DNA of 64,000 nucleotides from Pseudomonas sp. Bc-h (GCF_002080045.1 NZ_MUIN01000005.1:20362-84361), one strand, 5' to 3'; shown: positions 1-9,314, counted from the first letter of the stretch. Translations and numbers: made by a program. Notes: a model not told the origin generated them from the sequence alone.

Positions 1-110
1 GCCATCCATGGCGGGGGGCGGCTCTCGCGGCATCCATGCCGCTCGGCCCACTCCACGTCACCTGCGTTCAGCCTGCACCCAAGTCGCGATTGGTGGTGGC
101 TATTGCGCAT
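1..110 (+). repeat. Truncated copy of the ~350 bp dispersed repeat
   Basis: Positions 1-110 carry the GGCGGGGGGCGGC stretch, the CATCCATGCCGC stretch and the start of the core that begins CCTGCGTTCAGCC at 61. The same order occurs at 42890-42990, and in reverse complement at 380-490. The copy is cut by the window edge, so its full extent is unknown. It faces the copy at 285-646, which makes an inverted pair around the palindrome at 141-248. Confidence 0.75.
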
Positions 111-140
111 GAACATCAAAATCAGGAGCAAAGGATATTT

Positions 141-248
141 GATCGTTCCCACGCTCCGCGTGGTAACGCCGCGCCGGACGCTCCGCGTCCGCTGTGGGTG
201 ACGCGGAGCGTCACAGGATTCATGCCCACGCGGAGCGTGGGCACGATC
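141..248. repeat. Multi-hairpin palindromic element with four ACGCTCCGCGT cores
   Basis: The outer arms 141-163 and 226-248 are complementary at 22 of 23 positions. Inside are two further hairpins: 175-191 (7 bp stem, TCC loop) and 198-214 (7 bp stem, GGA loop). All four arms are built on the same ACGCTCCGCGT / ACGCGGAGCGT core, so a single strand could fold into a cloverleaf. I recall similar elements as abundant in P. syringae-group genomes, sometimes mis-annotated as short DUF1534-type proteins. That family link is from memory; the folding pattern is visible here. Confidence 0.75.
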
Positions 249-284
249 AACACAAAGTCAGACACTCATTCACTAAATGCCCCA

Positions 285-646
285 CCATTCGCTGCCGTCG
301 TGACCTCCGGCGTCTTCCACAGGGATCGTGTAACACCCAACACCGAGTGGCTTTTGATCTTGCTTCTAAGCGCACGTCAGATCAGACACCACAAATCGCG
401 ACTTGGGTGCAGGCTGAACGCAGGCGTCGTGCAGTGGGCCAAGCGGCATGGATGCCGCGAGAGCCGCCCCCCGCCATGGATGGCGGATGGCGGCGGGCCC
501 ACGGAGCGTCGCCGGAGTGAGGGTACGCTGACGAAGGAAGCGCCAAACCAGGAGCAAGGACACTTGGTTACTTGGTGGTGGTGCGGCATTCCGATTTTCA
601 AGTAACTCGCCGAAGGCGAAACAGGTCTGGCGTTAGCCAGAGCCCC
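285..646 (-). repeat. Dispersed ~350 bp composite repeat, copy A
   Basis: Read on the minus strand, this begins with the hairpin TCTGGCTAACGCCAGA (626-641), then a second hairpin TCGCC-TTC-GGCGA (607-619), then a GTTACTTG...CAAGTAAC inverted repeat, a GC-rich middle, and a 69 bp core at 356-424. The same modules in the same order are at 42283-42700 and, in shortened or diverged form, at 22826-22960 and 42745-43000. It starts 62 nt after the stop codon of the gene that ends at 704 and has that gene's orientation. Short reading frames run through it, but nothing supports translation. The rest of 1-703 shows no gene. Confidence 0.8.
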
Positions 647-703
647 TAACAGCGCCCCAAAAAAACGGATGTACACATTACTCCCAGCGCAACAAACCCA
701 ATA

Positions 704-1564
704 TCACTGCTTACGCGTATTAATCTGCTGCGCCAAATTCTGAATCTGACTCTGCAACGTATTGATCGTCCGCGTCATCTGCCCACGGAACGCATCGAAC
801 TCAGCCGTACTCGCCCCCGAAGACGCGGGTTGCGCGGCACGGTTATCCTGCTCGCTCTTGAGCACAATCATGTCCTGCTCCAGCCGCTCGATGGCCTGGC
901 CGTTATTGCTCTTCTTCAGATTCGCCACATCCGCACTCAAGCTTTTCAACTCAGAATCCAGACGATCCTGCTGCGATTGCGCCGACTTGCCATCCGGCAT
1001 CGCCGCCTTCAACGCCGCCAGCTCCGTCGTCACCGCCTTGAGCTGATCCTGCAACTGCTGATTGGTCGCCTGCTGCTGCGTCGCCTGAGTGGCAATCTGC
1101 TCCAGACGCTTGTCCAACCCGCCCTGCAAACCCGCTACGCCTTGCTGCTGTTTGCTCTGATCGGCGAGTTGGTCCTGCAACTCCTTGATCTGCGCCTTCA
1201 GCGCTTCCCCGCCGCTGTTGGCCACTGACTCGGTGGCCACGACCTTGCCGGAAATATCCTGCAAGCGCCCCGCCGCTTCCTCACTGATCCGCGCGAAACT
1301 TTCCTGCGTCGCGACCAGTTGCTGCTCCATCAGCGAAACCTGCTGAAAACTCCACCACCCCAAGCCACAGAAGGCGATGAACAGCGCACCGATCAAGGCC
1401 CAGAGAGCGCCAGTACCAGGGGCTTTCACCTTGACGACAGGCGTGGTCCGCGAATACACCGTGGTGCGCTCGCGGGCACCGGCGGTGGGGATGAAGTCAT
1501 CGTCATCATCTTTGGCGCTGAGGCTCGGGACGTCATCGACGTCGTCATACGGATCTTTGCGCAT
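704..1564 (-). CDS. Membrane-anchored coiled-coil protein of unknown function
   Basis: This 286-residue protein is not a family I can name. The N-terminus is very acidic (runs of Asp at about residues 6-24). One hydrophobic segment follows at about residues 52-72, and the remainder is a long Gln/Ala/Leu/Lys-rich region with coiled-coil character. That arrangement suggests a single-pass inner-membrane protein with a long periplasmic coiled coil. It lies 81 nt downstream of the epimerase-like gene in the same direction, so the two may be co-transcribed. Composition is like that of the neighbouring core genes. No catalytic motif is visible, so a structural or scaffolding role is a guess. Confidence 0.75.
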   Translation of the reverse strand: MRKDPYDDVDDVPSLSAKDDDDDFIPTAGARERTTVYSRTTPVVKVKAPGTGALWALIGALFIAFCGLGWWSFQQVSLMEQQLVATQESFARISEEAAGRLQDISGKVVATESVANSGGEALKAQIKELQDQLADQSKQQQGVAGLQGGLDKRLEQIATQATQQQATNQQLQDQLKAVTTELAALKAAMPDGKSAQSQQDRLDSELKSLSADVANLKKSNNGQAIERLEQDMIVLKSEQDNRAAQPASSGASTAEFDAFRGQMTRTINTLQSQIQNLAQQINTRKQ

Positions 1565-1645
1565 GCGTTTCCCTTTGAAGACCGGTAAATCGTGTGGCGG
1601 CAGTATAACCGCCGGACCTTGAGACCATCTGCATCGCCGGGCGTT

Positions 1646-2644
1646 TTACAACGCCCCGCCATGCTGGGCTTTCCACCAATTGCAGAACTCGTCCAGCGCG
1701 GTCCAGACGCTGACCTTGGGCTGGTAATCCAGATAATACTGAGCACGGCTGATATCAAGGGTGAAATCTCGGCTCATGACCTGCATTCCGATTCTCGACA
1801 GCGTCGGTTCAGGTCGGCCTGGCCAGAGCATGCACGCGGCTTCGTTCAGCGCAGCAGCGCTGTAGCCCAACCCGTACGAGCGATAGCGAGTCACGGGCGG
1901 CAGTTGCATCTGGCGCATCACGTAATTGACCACATCCCAGATCGGAATTGGCGTGCCGTTACTGATGTTGTACGCCTTGCCCAACGCGGAGCCCGCGGCC
2001 AGCAGGCTGCTGAGCAAGGCCTCGTTGAGGTTCTGGATGCTGGTGAAATCGACTTTGTTCAAGCCATTGCCGATGATCGACAGGCGCTTTTTGCGCTGCA
2101 TCTGCATCAGGCGCGCAAAGATGCTGGTGTCGCCTGCGCCGGTCACGAAGCGAGGACGCAAGGCGATCACTTCCAGACCGAACTCTTCGGCGCCGAACAC
2201 CTTCTGCTCGGCCAGGTATTTGGTCGCGGCGTAGTGATTATGAAAGCGCTTGGGCACCTGTTCTTCGCGAATATTCAAGTGCGAATGACCATCAAAATAG
2301 ATCGACGGCGATGACAGATGCACCAGACGCCGCACCTGTTGCTTCAGACAGGCCTCGACCACGTTCTCTGTCACCTGAACGTTGCCCTGATGAAAATCCT
2401 GCCGCCGCCCCCACGTCCCGACGGCGCCGGCGCAATGCACCACAGCTTCGACGTCATCGCACAAGACCTGCACCAGCTCCGGGTCGCCCAGATCGCCTTG
2501 AATGAACTCGGCGCCGCGACGTACCAGATGCTCGACGCCCTCCGCGCGACGGCCGTTGACCCGAACGCTCAACCCCTGCTCCAACGCAAAACGCGCAAAG
2601 CGTCCGCCGATGAAGCCGCTCGCGCCGGTGACCAGAATCTTCAT
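1646..2644 (-). CDS. NAD(P)-dependent epimerase/dehydratase-type oxidoreductase
   Basis: This is a 332-residue extended short-chain dehydrogenase. The N-terminus carries the Rossmann motif GASGFIGG (residues 7-14), and the catalytic YxxxK pair appears as YAATK near residue 138, with a conserved Ser-rich stretch (HLSSPS) before it. The sequence has the look of the 3-beta-hydroxysteroid dehydrogenase/isomerase-like branch. The substrate cannot be read from sequence. The gene probably leads a two-gene unit with the coiled-coil membrane protein downstream. The ATG at 2644 is the natural start because the Rossmann fold begins immediately after it. Confidence 0.85.
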   Translation of the reverse strand: MKILVTGASGFIGGRFARFALEQGLSVRVNGRRAEGVEHLVRRGAEFIQGDLGDPELVQVLCDDVEAVVHCAGAVGTWGRRQDFHQGNVQVTENVVEACLKQQVRRLVHLSSPSIYFDGHSHLNIREEQVPKRFHNHYAATKYLAEQKVFGAEEFGLEVIALRPRFVTGAGDTSIFARLMQMQRKKRLSIIGNGLNKVDFTSIQNLNEALLSSLLAAGSALGKAYNISNGTPIPIWDVVNYVMRQMQLPPVTRYRSYGLGYSAAALNEAACMLWPGRPEPTLSRIGMQVMSRDFTLDISRAQYYLDYQPKVSVWTALDEFCNWWKAQHGGAL

Positions 2645-2696
2645 TTACCGCTCCAACCTTTCATAAACCAGAAAACGCTTTGTTCTGAAATGACGC

Positions 2697-3596
2697 TCAC
2701 TGAGCCTCCAGCGGCACCAACCATTGCCCGGCTTTTTTTGCCAAATGGTCGGTCAGCTGGTTCAGCAGCTGCCCGCCGTTGCGCCAATGATGCCAGTACA
2801 AAGGCACATCAATGCAGCGATCGCTCAACAATTCCACCAGTTTGCCGCTCGCCATCTGCTCACGAACTTGCAACTCCGGGACCAGTCCCCAGCCCATTCC
2901 GGCTTCGGTCATGCGAATGAAACCTTCGGATGACGGGCATAAATGGTGCTCGAAGCCGCCTTCAACTCCCAGTGAAGCCAGATAGCGATGTTGCAGAAAA
3001 TCATCCGGCCCGAACACCAGCGCCGGTGACCGTGCCAGGGCCTGAGCGGTGACGCCCTGTGGAAAATGGCGCGCGATGAAATCCGGACTCGCCAGCGCAC
3101 GATAGCGCATGGCGCCCAGCAGCAGACTGCGTGCACCGGCCACCGGTCGCTCGCTGCCGCATAGACAGGCAGCGACATCCCCGGCCCGCATGCGCTTGAG
3201 GCCCACGTCCTGGTCCTCCACCACAAGATCGGTCAGCAGTTGGTGTGCCGCGCAAAAATCTCCGACCGCCAGCGCCCACCAGGTCGCGAGTGAGTCGGCA
3301 TTCAAGGCGATGCGCAGACGCTCTGGCGTGCCTCCCTCGTCCAGCGCAGGCACCACGCTCTGCAGATCCCGCTCTAGCAGCCGCACCTGTTGCACATGGT
3401 TGAGCAGCCGACGACCGATGTCCGTTGGCGTAGGCGGCGTCGCGCGCACCAGCACCGGCTGGCCAACCCGCGCTTCGAGCAATTTGATGCGCTGGGACAC
3501 TGCCGATTGCGACAGTCCCAACACGTGGGCGGCTCGCTCGAATCCTGCCTGCTCGATGACTGCCGCCAGCGCTGAAAGCAACTTGTAGTCGAACAT
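2697..3596 (-). CDS. argP: LysR-type transcriptional regulator ArgP (IciA)
   Basis: This 299-residue LysR regulator opens with the ArgP-type winged helix-turn-helix (FDYKLLSALAAVIEQAGFER, then GLSQSAVSQRIKLLE), followed by a substrate-binding domain. In the known family it senses lysine and arginine and controls the argO exporter. It is transcribed divergently from an exporter of exactly that type, 112 bp away, which supports the name. I place the start at the ATG at 3596, six nucleotides after an AGGA, rather than at the GTG one codon upstream. Confidence 0.9.
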   Translation of the reverse strand: MFDYKLLSALAAVIEQAGFERAAHVLGLSQSAVSQRIKLLEARVGQPVLVRATPPTPTDIGRRLLNHVQQVRLLERDLQSVVPALDEGGTPERLRIALNADSLATWWALAVGDFCAAHQLLTDLVVEDQDVGLKRMRAGDVAACLCGSERPVAGARSLLLGAMRYRALASPDFIARHFPQGVTAQALARSPALVFGPDDFLQHRYLASLGVEGGFEHHLCPSSEGFIRMTEAGMGWGLVPELQVREQMASGKLVELLSDRCIDVPLYWHHWRNGGQLLNQLTDHLAKKAGQWLVPLEAQ

Positions 3597-3708
3597 CACT
3601 TTTCCTAATGAGTGATGAGGATTATTGCTTTTTCTTATACAGCCATTCCATCGACAATCACCACATCAAATCGCATTTCGCATCATCGATTTCCCGGAGC
3701 ACGACACC
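3597..3708. promoter_or_regulatory. Divergent argP/argO control region
   Basis: These 112 bp separate the two divergent starts, so promoters for both genes and the ArgP operator must lie here. The stretch around 3625-3645 is AT-rich and contains TATACA, a possible -10 for the exporter, but no convincing -35 is at the right distance. A CCCGGAG ribosome-binding site precedes the exporter start. The ArgP site itself cannot be delimited by eye. Confidence 0.4.
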
Positions 3709-4311
3709 ATGTGGCAAAGCTATCTCAATGGTCTATTGATCGCGTTTGGCCTGATCATGGCCATCGGTACGCAGAACGCTTACGTACTGGCGCAGGGCCT
3801 GCGGCGCGAACATCACTTGTCGGTGGCGCTGCTGTGCATCGTATGTGATGCGGTTCTGGTGACGGCCGGGGTGTTTGGGCTGGCGAGCGTGCTGGCGCAT
3901 AACCCGACGCTGTTGGCCGTGGCCCGCTGGGGCGGTGTTGTATTTCTGGTGTGGTACGGCGCCAAGGCTCTGCGTCGGGCGATTTCTCCACAAAGCCTGC
4001 AGGAAGGTGACGGTAGCGGTCAGCGCTCGCGCCGCGCAGTGTTGCTCACGGCGCTGGCGGTGACGCTGCTCAACCCGCATGTCTATCTGGACACCGTGCT
4101 GCTGATCGGTTCTCTCGGCGCGCAACAAACCGTGCCCGGCGCCTATGTATTCGGCGCGGCCAGCGCCTCGCTGCTGTGGTTCTCGACGCTGGCGATCGGC
4201 GCTGCATGGCTTGCCCCATGGCTCGCCCGCCCCGCCACCTGGCGCCTGCTGGACCTGATGGTGGCGGTGATGATGTTCAGCGTGGCAGCGCAGCTCATCA
4301 GGACCGCGTAA
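3709..4311 (+). CDS. argO: LysE/ArgO-family amino-acid exporter
   Basis: This 200-residue integral membrane protein has about six hydrophobic segments and the LysE-family N-terminal signature ([20 protein letters not shown], about residues 12-31), plus [17 protein letters not shown] in the middle. The family exports basic amino acids, chiefly arginine and lysine analogues, across the inner membrane. Divergence from argP fits the classic ArgP-ArgO module, in which ArgP activates the exporter. The ATG at 3709 is chosen because the transmembrane fold begins there and a ribosome-binding site (GGAG) lies just upstream. Confidence 0.88.
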   Translation: MWQSYLNGLLIAFGLIMAIGTQNAYVLAQGLRREHHLSVALLCIVCDAVLVTAGVFGLASVLAHNPTLLAVARWGGVVFLVWYGAKALRRAISPQSLQEGDGSGQRSRRAVLLTALAVTLLNPHVYLDTVLLIGSLGAQQTVPGAYVFGAASASLLWFSTLAIGAAWLAPWLARPATWRLLDLMVAVMMFSVAAQLIRTA

Positions 4312-4493
4312 TTCTCGCGCAATGCTCTGGAACCTCTATCCCACACAGTTGTTGCGTGGTTATGGGCCGGACCCGGTGCTATGATCCAGAACCCTGCGCC
4401 GCAAAGAGTACAAAACTCGCCGGCGTATGTTCTGTCTGGCCGCCCGTGATCGGCCTTGCGCAAACCGCAACTGACCTGATTAGGAGAATTACC

Positions 4494-5090
4494 ATGGCTT
4501 TCGAATTGCCGCCGCTGCCGTACGCACACGATGCTCTGGCACCGCACATCTCCAAGGAAACTCTGGAATACCACCACGACAAGCACCACAACACCTACGT
4601 CGTGAACCTGAACAACCTGGTGCCTGGCACCGAGTTCGAAGGCAAGACTCTGGAAGAGATCGTCAAATCTTCCTCGGGCGGTATCTTCAACAACGCAGCC
4701 CAGGTCTGGAACCACACTTTCTACTGGAACTGCCTGGCGCCAAACGCTGGCGGCCAGCCAACCGGCGCCCTGGCTGATGCCATCAACGCTGCGTTCGGTT
4801 CTTTCGACAAGTTCAAAGAAGAGTTCAGCAAGACTTCCATCGGCACCTTCGGCTCCGGCTGGGGCTGGCTGGTGAAGAAAGCTGACGGTTCCCTGGCTCT
4901 GGCCAGCACCATCGGCGCCGGCAACCCGCTGACCAGCGGCGACACTCCGCTGCTGACCTGCGACGTCTGGGAACACGCTTACTACATCGACTACCGTAAC
5001 CTGCGTCCAAAATACGTCGAGGCGTTCTGGAACCTGGTGAACTGGAAGTTCGTTGCCGAGCAGTTCGAAGGCAAGACCTTCACCGCCTGA
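4494..5090 (+). CDS. sodB: Superoxide dismutase [Fe]
   Basis: This 198-residue Fe/Mn-type superoxide dismutase converts superoxide to oxygen and hydrogen peroxide in the cytoplasm. The metal ligands are visible: His in [12 protein letters not shown] near residue 27, His in VWNHTFYW near residue 74, and Asp and His in [11 protein letters not shown] near residues 157-161. The residues around [13 protein letters not shown] and the FGSGWGWL loop are of the iron type. TAGGAGAATTACC supplies a strong ribosome-binding site before the ATG at 4494. A perfect intrinsic terminator follows, so the gene is monocistronic. It is next to bifA, as in other pseudomonads. Confidence 0.97.
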   Translation: MAFELPPLPYAHDALAPHISKETLEYHHDKHHNTYVVNLNNLVPGTEFEGKTLEEIVKSSSGGIFNNAAQVWNHTFYWNCLAPNAGGQPTGALADAINAAFGSFDKFKEEFSKTSIGTFGSGWGWLVKKADGSLALASTIGAGNPLTSGDTPLLTCDVWEHAYYIDYRNLRPKYVEAFWNLVNWKFVAEQFEGKTFTA

Positions 5091-5112
5091 TCATTTTCAG
5101 GTAGCTACTCCG

Positions 5113-5142
5113 AAAAAAGCCCGGCCTCGCCGGGTTTTTTTT
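5113..5142 (+). terminator. Rho-independent terminator of sodB
   Basis: The stem AGCCCGGC / GCCGGGT closes around a short TC loop, preceded by an A-run and followed by eight T. It begins 23 nt after the sodB stop. Confidence 0.92.
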
Positions 5143-5396
5143 CGCCTTCTGTTCGTCCTTTATGTATTGTCAGCGGACGATAGCGGACTAATATCAGTTT
5201 CGGCCTGATTTGAAGAAAAGGGGCTCAAGTTCCGCCCTCAGCCTACCGACACAGTACTGATAGCCTTATTGCCTGCGTGTAAATTGTTATCCGGATGAAA
5301 CAGGTCAAGGCTGTATCAAAACCTTGACCCGAAGGCCTGCATTGCCAATGCTTGCATACGGTCACCCGCTATCAGCATGGATGAAGGAATGCCCAT

Positions 5397-7448
5397 TTGA
5401 AGCTGGAACTCAAGAACAGCTTGTCGGTGAAGCTGCTGCGTGTGGTGTTGCTTTCAGCGCTCGTCGTAGGCGTTGTGCTCAGCTGCGCGCAGATTGTCTA
5501 CGACGCGTACAAAACGCGACAAGCCGTTGCCACTGACGCCGAGCGAATTCTGGACATGTTCCGCGACCCGTCGACTCAGGCCGTCTACAGCCTGGACCGG
5601 GAAATGGGCATGCAGGTCATCGAGGGCCTGTTTCAGGACAAGGCCGTTCGCATGGCGTCGATCGGACACCCCAATGAAACCCTGCTCGCGGAAAAGACTC
5701 GCGACCTGAAAGCGTCCCCTACTCGCTGGCTGACTGACTCCATCCTCGGTCAGGAACGCAGTTTCACCACTCAACTGGTCGGCCGCAGCCCGTACAGCGA
5801 ATATTACGGCGATTTGCGCATCACTCTGGACACCGCCACTTATGGCGAAGGCTTCCTGACCAATTCGATGATCATTTTCATTTCCGGTGTGCTGCGTGCG
5901 CTGGCGATGGGGCTGGTGCTGTACCTGGTCTATCACTGGCTGTTGACCAAGCCGCTGTCGCGCATCATCGAACACCTGACCAGCATCAACCCCGACCGCC
6001 CGAGCGAGCACCAACTGCCCCTGCTCAAGGGGCATGAGAAGAACGAACTGGGCCTTTGGGTCAACACCGCCAACCAGTTGCTCGCCTCCATCGAACGCAA
6101 CACGCATTTGCGCCACGAAGCGGAATCCAGCCTGCTGCGAATGGCGCAATACGACTTCCTCACCGGGCTGCCCAATCGCCAGCAACTGCAACAGCAACTG
6201 GACAAGATCCTGATCGATGCGGGCAAGGTGCAGCATCGGGTCGCCGTGCTGTGCGTAGGGCTGGATGACTTCAAAGGCATCAACGAGCAATTCAGTTATC
6301 AGGCAGGCGACCAGTTGCTTCTGGCGCTGGCCGATCGTCTGCGCAGCCACAGCGGGCGTCTGGGCGCGCTGGCACGCCTTGGCGGCGACCAGTTTGCGCT
6401 GGTTCAGGCCGACATCGAGCAACCTTACGAAGCGGCTGAACTTGCGCAAAATATCCTCGATGATCTGGAGGCGCCGTTTGCGCTCGATCAAGAAGAAATC
6501 CGCCTGCGCGCCACGATCGGTATCACGCTGTTCCCCGAGGACGGCGACAGCACCGAAAAGCTGCTGCAGAAAGCCGAACAGACCATGACGCTGGCCAAGA
6601 CCCGTTCGCGCAATCGCTATCAGTTTTACATCGCCAGCGTCGACAGCGAAATGCGCCGCCGCCGCGAACTCGAAAAAGATCTGCGTGAAGCCTTGGTGCG
6701 TAATCAGTTTCACCTGGTCTACCAGCCGCAGATCAGCTATCGCGATCAGCGCGTGGTGGGCGTCGAAGCACTGATCCGCTGGATTCACCCGGAACATGGT
6801 TTCGTGCCGCCGGATCAGTTCATTCCGCTGGCCGAACAGAACGGCACCATCATCGCCATTGGCGAATGGGTGCTGGATCAAGCCTGCAAACAACTGCGTG
6901 AGTGGCACGATCAGGGTTTCACCGATCTGCGCATGGCGGTGAACCTCTCCACCGTTCAACTGCACCACTCTGAACTGCCCCGAGTGGTTAACAATTTGCT
7001 GCAGATCTACCGCCTGCCTCCGCGCAGCCTGGAGCTGGAAGTCACCGAAACCGGCCTGATGGAAGACATCAGCACCGCCGCTCAGCACCTGCTCAGCCTG
7101 CGTCGCTCCGGCGCACTGATTGCCATCGATGACTTCGGGACAGGCTATTCGTCGCTGAGCTACCTGAAAAGTCTGCCGCTGGACAAGATCAAGATCGACA
7201 AGAGCTTCGTTCAAGACCTGATCGACGATGATGATGACGCCACGATCGTGCGCGCCATCATTCAGTTGGGTAAAAGCCTGGGCATGCAGGTTATCGCCGA
7301 AGGTGTCGAGACCACCGAGCAAGAGGCGTACATCATTTCCGAGGGTTGCCACGAAGGTCAGGGCTACTTCTACAGCAAGCCGCTGCCGTCACGGGAGCTG
7401 CTGGCGTATCTCAAGCAGGCGCAGCGCACGCACGTCGGGGTTTTGTAA
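5397..7448 (+). CDS. bifA: BifA-like c-di-GMP phosphodiesterase (degenerate GGDEF plus EAL)
   Basis: This 683-residue inner-membrane protein has an N-terminal transmembrane segment (about residues 12-30), a periplasmic region, a second segment (about 155-180), a GGDEF domain and a C-terminal EAL domain. The GGDEF signature is GGDQF (residues 329-333), so cyclase activity is probably lost. The EAL signature is intact (E457-A458-L459), with NLST, ETG and the DDFGTGYSS loop also present. This matches P. aeruginosa BifA, which has GGDQF plus an active EAL, lowers c-di-GMP and promotes swarming over biofilm, and which also lies next to sodB. The start is TTG at 5397, eight nt after AAGGAA; the nearby ATG at 5389 meets a stop after three codons. 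Confidence 0.92.
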   Translation: MKLELKNSLSVKLLRVVLLSALVVGVVLSCAQIVYDAYKTRQAVATDAERILDMFRDPSTQAVYSLDREMGMQVIEGLFQDKAVRMASIGHPNETLLAEKTRDLKASPTRWLTDSILGQERSFTTQLVGRSPYSEYYGDLRITLDTATYGEGFLTNSMIIFISGVLRALAMGLVLYLVYHWLLTKPLSRIIEHLTSINPDRPSEHQLPLLKGHEKNELGLWVNTANQLLASIERNTHLRHEAESSLLRMAQYDFLTGLPNRQQLQQQLDKILIDAGKVQHRVAVLCVGLDDFKGINEQFSYQAGDQLLLALADRLRSHSGRLGALARLGGDQFALVQADIEQPYEAAELAQNILDDLEAPFALDQEEIRLRATIGITLFPEDGDSTEKLLQKAEQTMTLAKTRSRNRYQFYIASVDSEMRRRRELEKDLREALVRNQFHLVYQPQISYRDQRVVGVEALIRWIHPEHGFVPPDQFIPLAEQNGTIIAIGEWVLDQACKQLREWHDQGFTDLRMAVNLSTVQLHHSELPRVVNNLLQIYRLPPRSLELEVTETGLMEDISTAAQHLLSLRRSGALIAIDDFGTGYSSLSYLKSLPLDKIKIDKSFVQDLIDDDDDATIVRAIIQLGKSLGMQVIAEGVETTEQEAYIISEGCHEGQGYFYSKPLPSRELLAYLKQAQRTHVGVL

Positions 7449-7479
7449 TAAGGAACACTCCGTAACTGCTTGCTCGCCG

Positions 7480-7507
7480 GCGGTGCCGATTCCATCCGCG
7501 GCACCGC
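7480..7507. repeat. Inverted repeat downstream of bifA
   Basis: GCGGTGCC (7480-7487) pairs with GGCACCGC (7500-7507) around a 12 nt loop. No T-run follows, so it is not a canonical terminator. It may be part of a decayed palindromic element or an mRNA 3' end structure. Confidence 0.45.
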
Positions 7508-7720
7508 AGGCAATCCGCACTGCCTGACTCGCCCCCGAAATCCCCAAGCGCCAATTCCCGCTTATGCCTTGCCTGAAATTCTTGTAACAGCTTGAAATAT
7601 CTCCCCCTCCCGCGACGGGGCATTTTGCCTTTACACAGAATGCAAATCTTTCGCATTATGTCGCAGCTTTTTTCTGGCGTTCGCCACCGTTCACACATTC
7701 TCTCGACGCAGGATTCCGTC

Positions 7721-9067
7721 ATGATTCGTATGCCCCTGGCAACCGCTAGTCTGCTGGCCATCGCTATCTCCCTGGCCGGTTGTGACCAAGGCAAGGACAA
7801 GCCCGCTGCCGCCGCACCGACTCCGGCACCCGCCGCTGCAACGCCCGCTGCAGCTCCGGCCGCTGCGCCAGCCCAGAACAGCGATGCCGCCACCAAGGCT
7901 GTGGTCTCGAACTACGCGAACATCGTGTTCGCCGTGTTCAGCGACGCCGAATCCACCGCGAAGAAACTCAGCACTGCCGTCGACGCCTTCCTCGCCACCC
8001 CGAACGATCAGACACTCAAAGCCGCCCGTGACGCCTGGGTTGCCGCCCGCGTTCCTTATATGCAGAGCGAAGTGTTCCGCTTCGGCAACACCATCATCGA
8101 CGACTGGGAAGGTCAGGTGAACGCCTGGCCGCTGGACGAAGGCCTGATCGACTACGTTGCCAAGGACTACCAGCATGCGCTGGGCAACCCGGGCGCTACC
8201 GCCAACATCATTGCCAACAAATCGGTACAGGTCGGCGAAGACAAGGTCGACGTCACCGAAATCACCCCTGAAAAACTCGCCAGCCTGAACGAGCTGGGCG
8301 GCTCCGAAGCCAACGTCGCCACGGGCTACCACGCTGTCGAATTCCTGCTCTGGGGCCAGGACCTGCACGGCACAGGCCCAGGCGCTGGCGAGCGTCCGGC
8401 CAGCGATTATGTCGAAGGCAAAGGCGGCACCGGCGGCCACAACGACCGTCGCCGCGCCTACCTGAAGGCCGCGACCGACCTGCTGGTCAGCGATCTGGAA
8501 GAGATGGTCAACAACTGGAAACCGAACGTCGCCGACAACTACCGCGCCACTCTGGAAGCCGAACCGGCTGAAAGCGGCCTGCGCAAAATGCTGTTCGGCA
8601 TGGGCAGCCTGTCTCTGGGCGAACTCGCTGGCGAGCGCATGAAGGTGGCACTGGAAGCCAACTCCAGCGAAGACGAGCACGACTGCTTCAGCGACAACAC
8701 CCACAACTCGCACTTCTACAACGGTCTGGGCATTCGCAACGTTTATCTGGGCGAATACACCCGCGTAGACGGCAGCAAGGTCAGCGGGCCGAGCCTGTCC
8801 TCGCTGGTGGCCAAGGCTGACGCTGCGACCGACACCACCGTGCGCGCCGATCTGGACGCCACTCAGGCCAAGTTGCAGGTCATCGTTGACCACGCCAACA
8901 AGGGCGAGCATTTCGATCAACTGATTGCCGCTGGCAACACCGCTGGCAATCAGGTGGTTCGCGATGCCATCGCAGCACTGGTGAAACAGACCAGCGCCAT
9001 TGAACAGGCGGCGGGCAAACTGGGCATTACCGACCTGAACCCGGACAACGCCGATCACGAGTTCTGA
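7721..9067 (+). CDS. icmP: Imelysin-family lipoprotein (IcmP-like)
   Basis: This 448-residue imelysin protein begins with a lipoprotein signal peptide ending in the lipobox SLAGC near residue 20, followed by a low-complexity Ala/Pro linker (about residues 26-48) and the imelysin domain with GxHxxE (H204, E207). P. aeruginosa IcmP was described as an insulin-cleaving outer-membrane protein. Structurally, imelysins belong with EfeO-type periplasmic iron-binding proteins, so a role in iron handling is at least as likely as proteolysis. The ATG at 7721 fits the signal peptide. A strong terminator follows, which separates it from the other iron-locus genes. Confidence 0.9.
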   Translation: MIRMPLATASLLAIAISLAGCDQGKDKPAAAAPTPAPAAATPAAAPAAAPAQNSDAATKAVVSNYANIVFAVFSDAESTAKKLSTAVDAFLATPNDQTLKAARDAWVAARVPYMQSEVFRFGNTIIDDWEGQVNAWPLDEGLIDYVAKDYQHALGNPGATANIIANKSVQVGEDKVDVTEITPEKLASLNELGGSEANVATGYHAVEFLLWGQDLHGTGPGAGERPASDYVEGKGGTGGHNDRRRAYLKAATDLLVSDLEEMVNNWKPNVADNYRATLEAEPAESGLRKMLFGMGSLSLGELAGERMKVALEANSSEDEHDCFSDNTHNSHFYNGLGIRNVYLGEYTRVDGSKVSGPSLSSLVAKADAATDTTVRADLDATQAKLQVIVDHANKGEHFDQLIAAGNTAGNQVVRDAIAALVKQTSAIEQAAGKLGITDLNPDNADHEF

Positions 9068-9117
9068 GTCACGCCCACGGCGCGCTCGAAAGAGCGCGTC
9101 AACGGTCATCCAAATCG

Positions 9118-9147
9118 ATGCCGACCCGTAATGGGTCGGCATTTTTT
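9118..9147 (+). terminator. Rho-independent terminator of icmP
   Basis: ATGCCGACCC and GGGTCGGCAT form a perfect 10 bp stem around GTAAT, followed by a T-run. A smaller hairpin with GCGCGCTC/GAGCGCG arms lies just upstream, near 9080-9098. Confidence 0.93.
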
Positions 9148-9314
9148 ATGTCCGTAGAAATCACGAAATCCCGCATGAATAAAGGTCTGATGAGGACAGA
9201 TCCGTAAGTTTTGTAAGGCATTTCCTGTTCGCTCTCTGTCGGATTGAACGGCTCCGGTTCGCCGTCGATCATGCGCACTTCTCAGGCCCCATCCCATCCA
9301 GGAGGAGACAGACA

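Noticed and set aside
36..676. Short proteins from several frames of the left repeat region, with relatives at 42265-43103
   Set aside because: The similarity between copies is at DNA level in all frames, with no ribosome-binding sites and no selection for one frame visible. I treat them as non-coding repeat.
5454..7352. Long open frame (about 632 codons) antisense to bifA
   Set aside because: High-GC codon use leaves the antisense frame open. The predicted product has no recognisable motif, and bifA on the other strand is unmistakable.
7638..7660. Possible Fur box (AATGC...GCATT symmetry) upstream of icmP
   Set aside because: The outer pentamers are inverted repeats, but alignment to the 19-bp Fur consensus gives few matches in any register.
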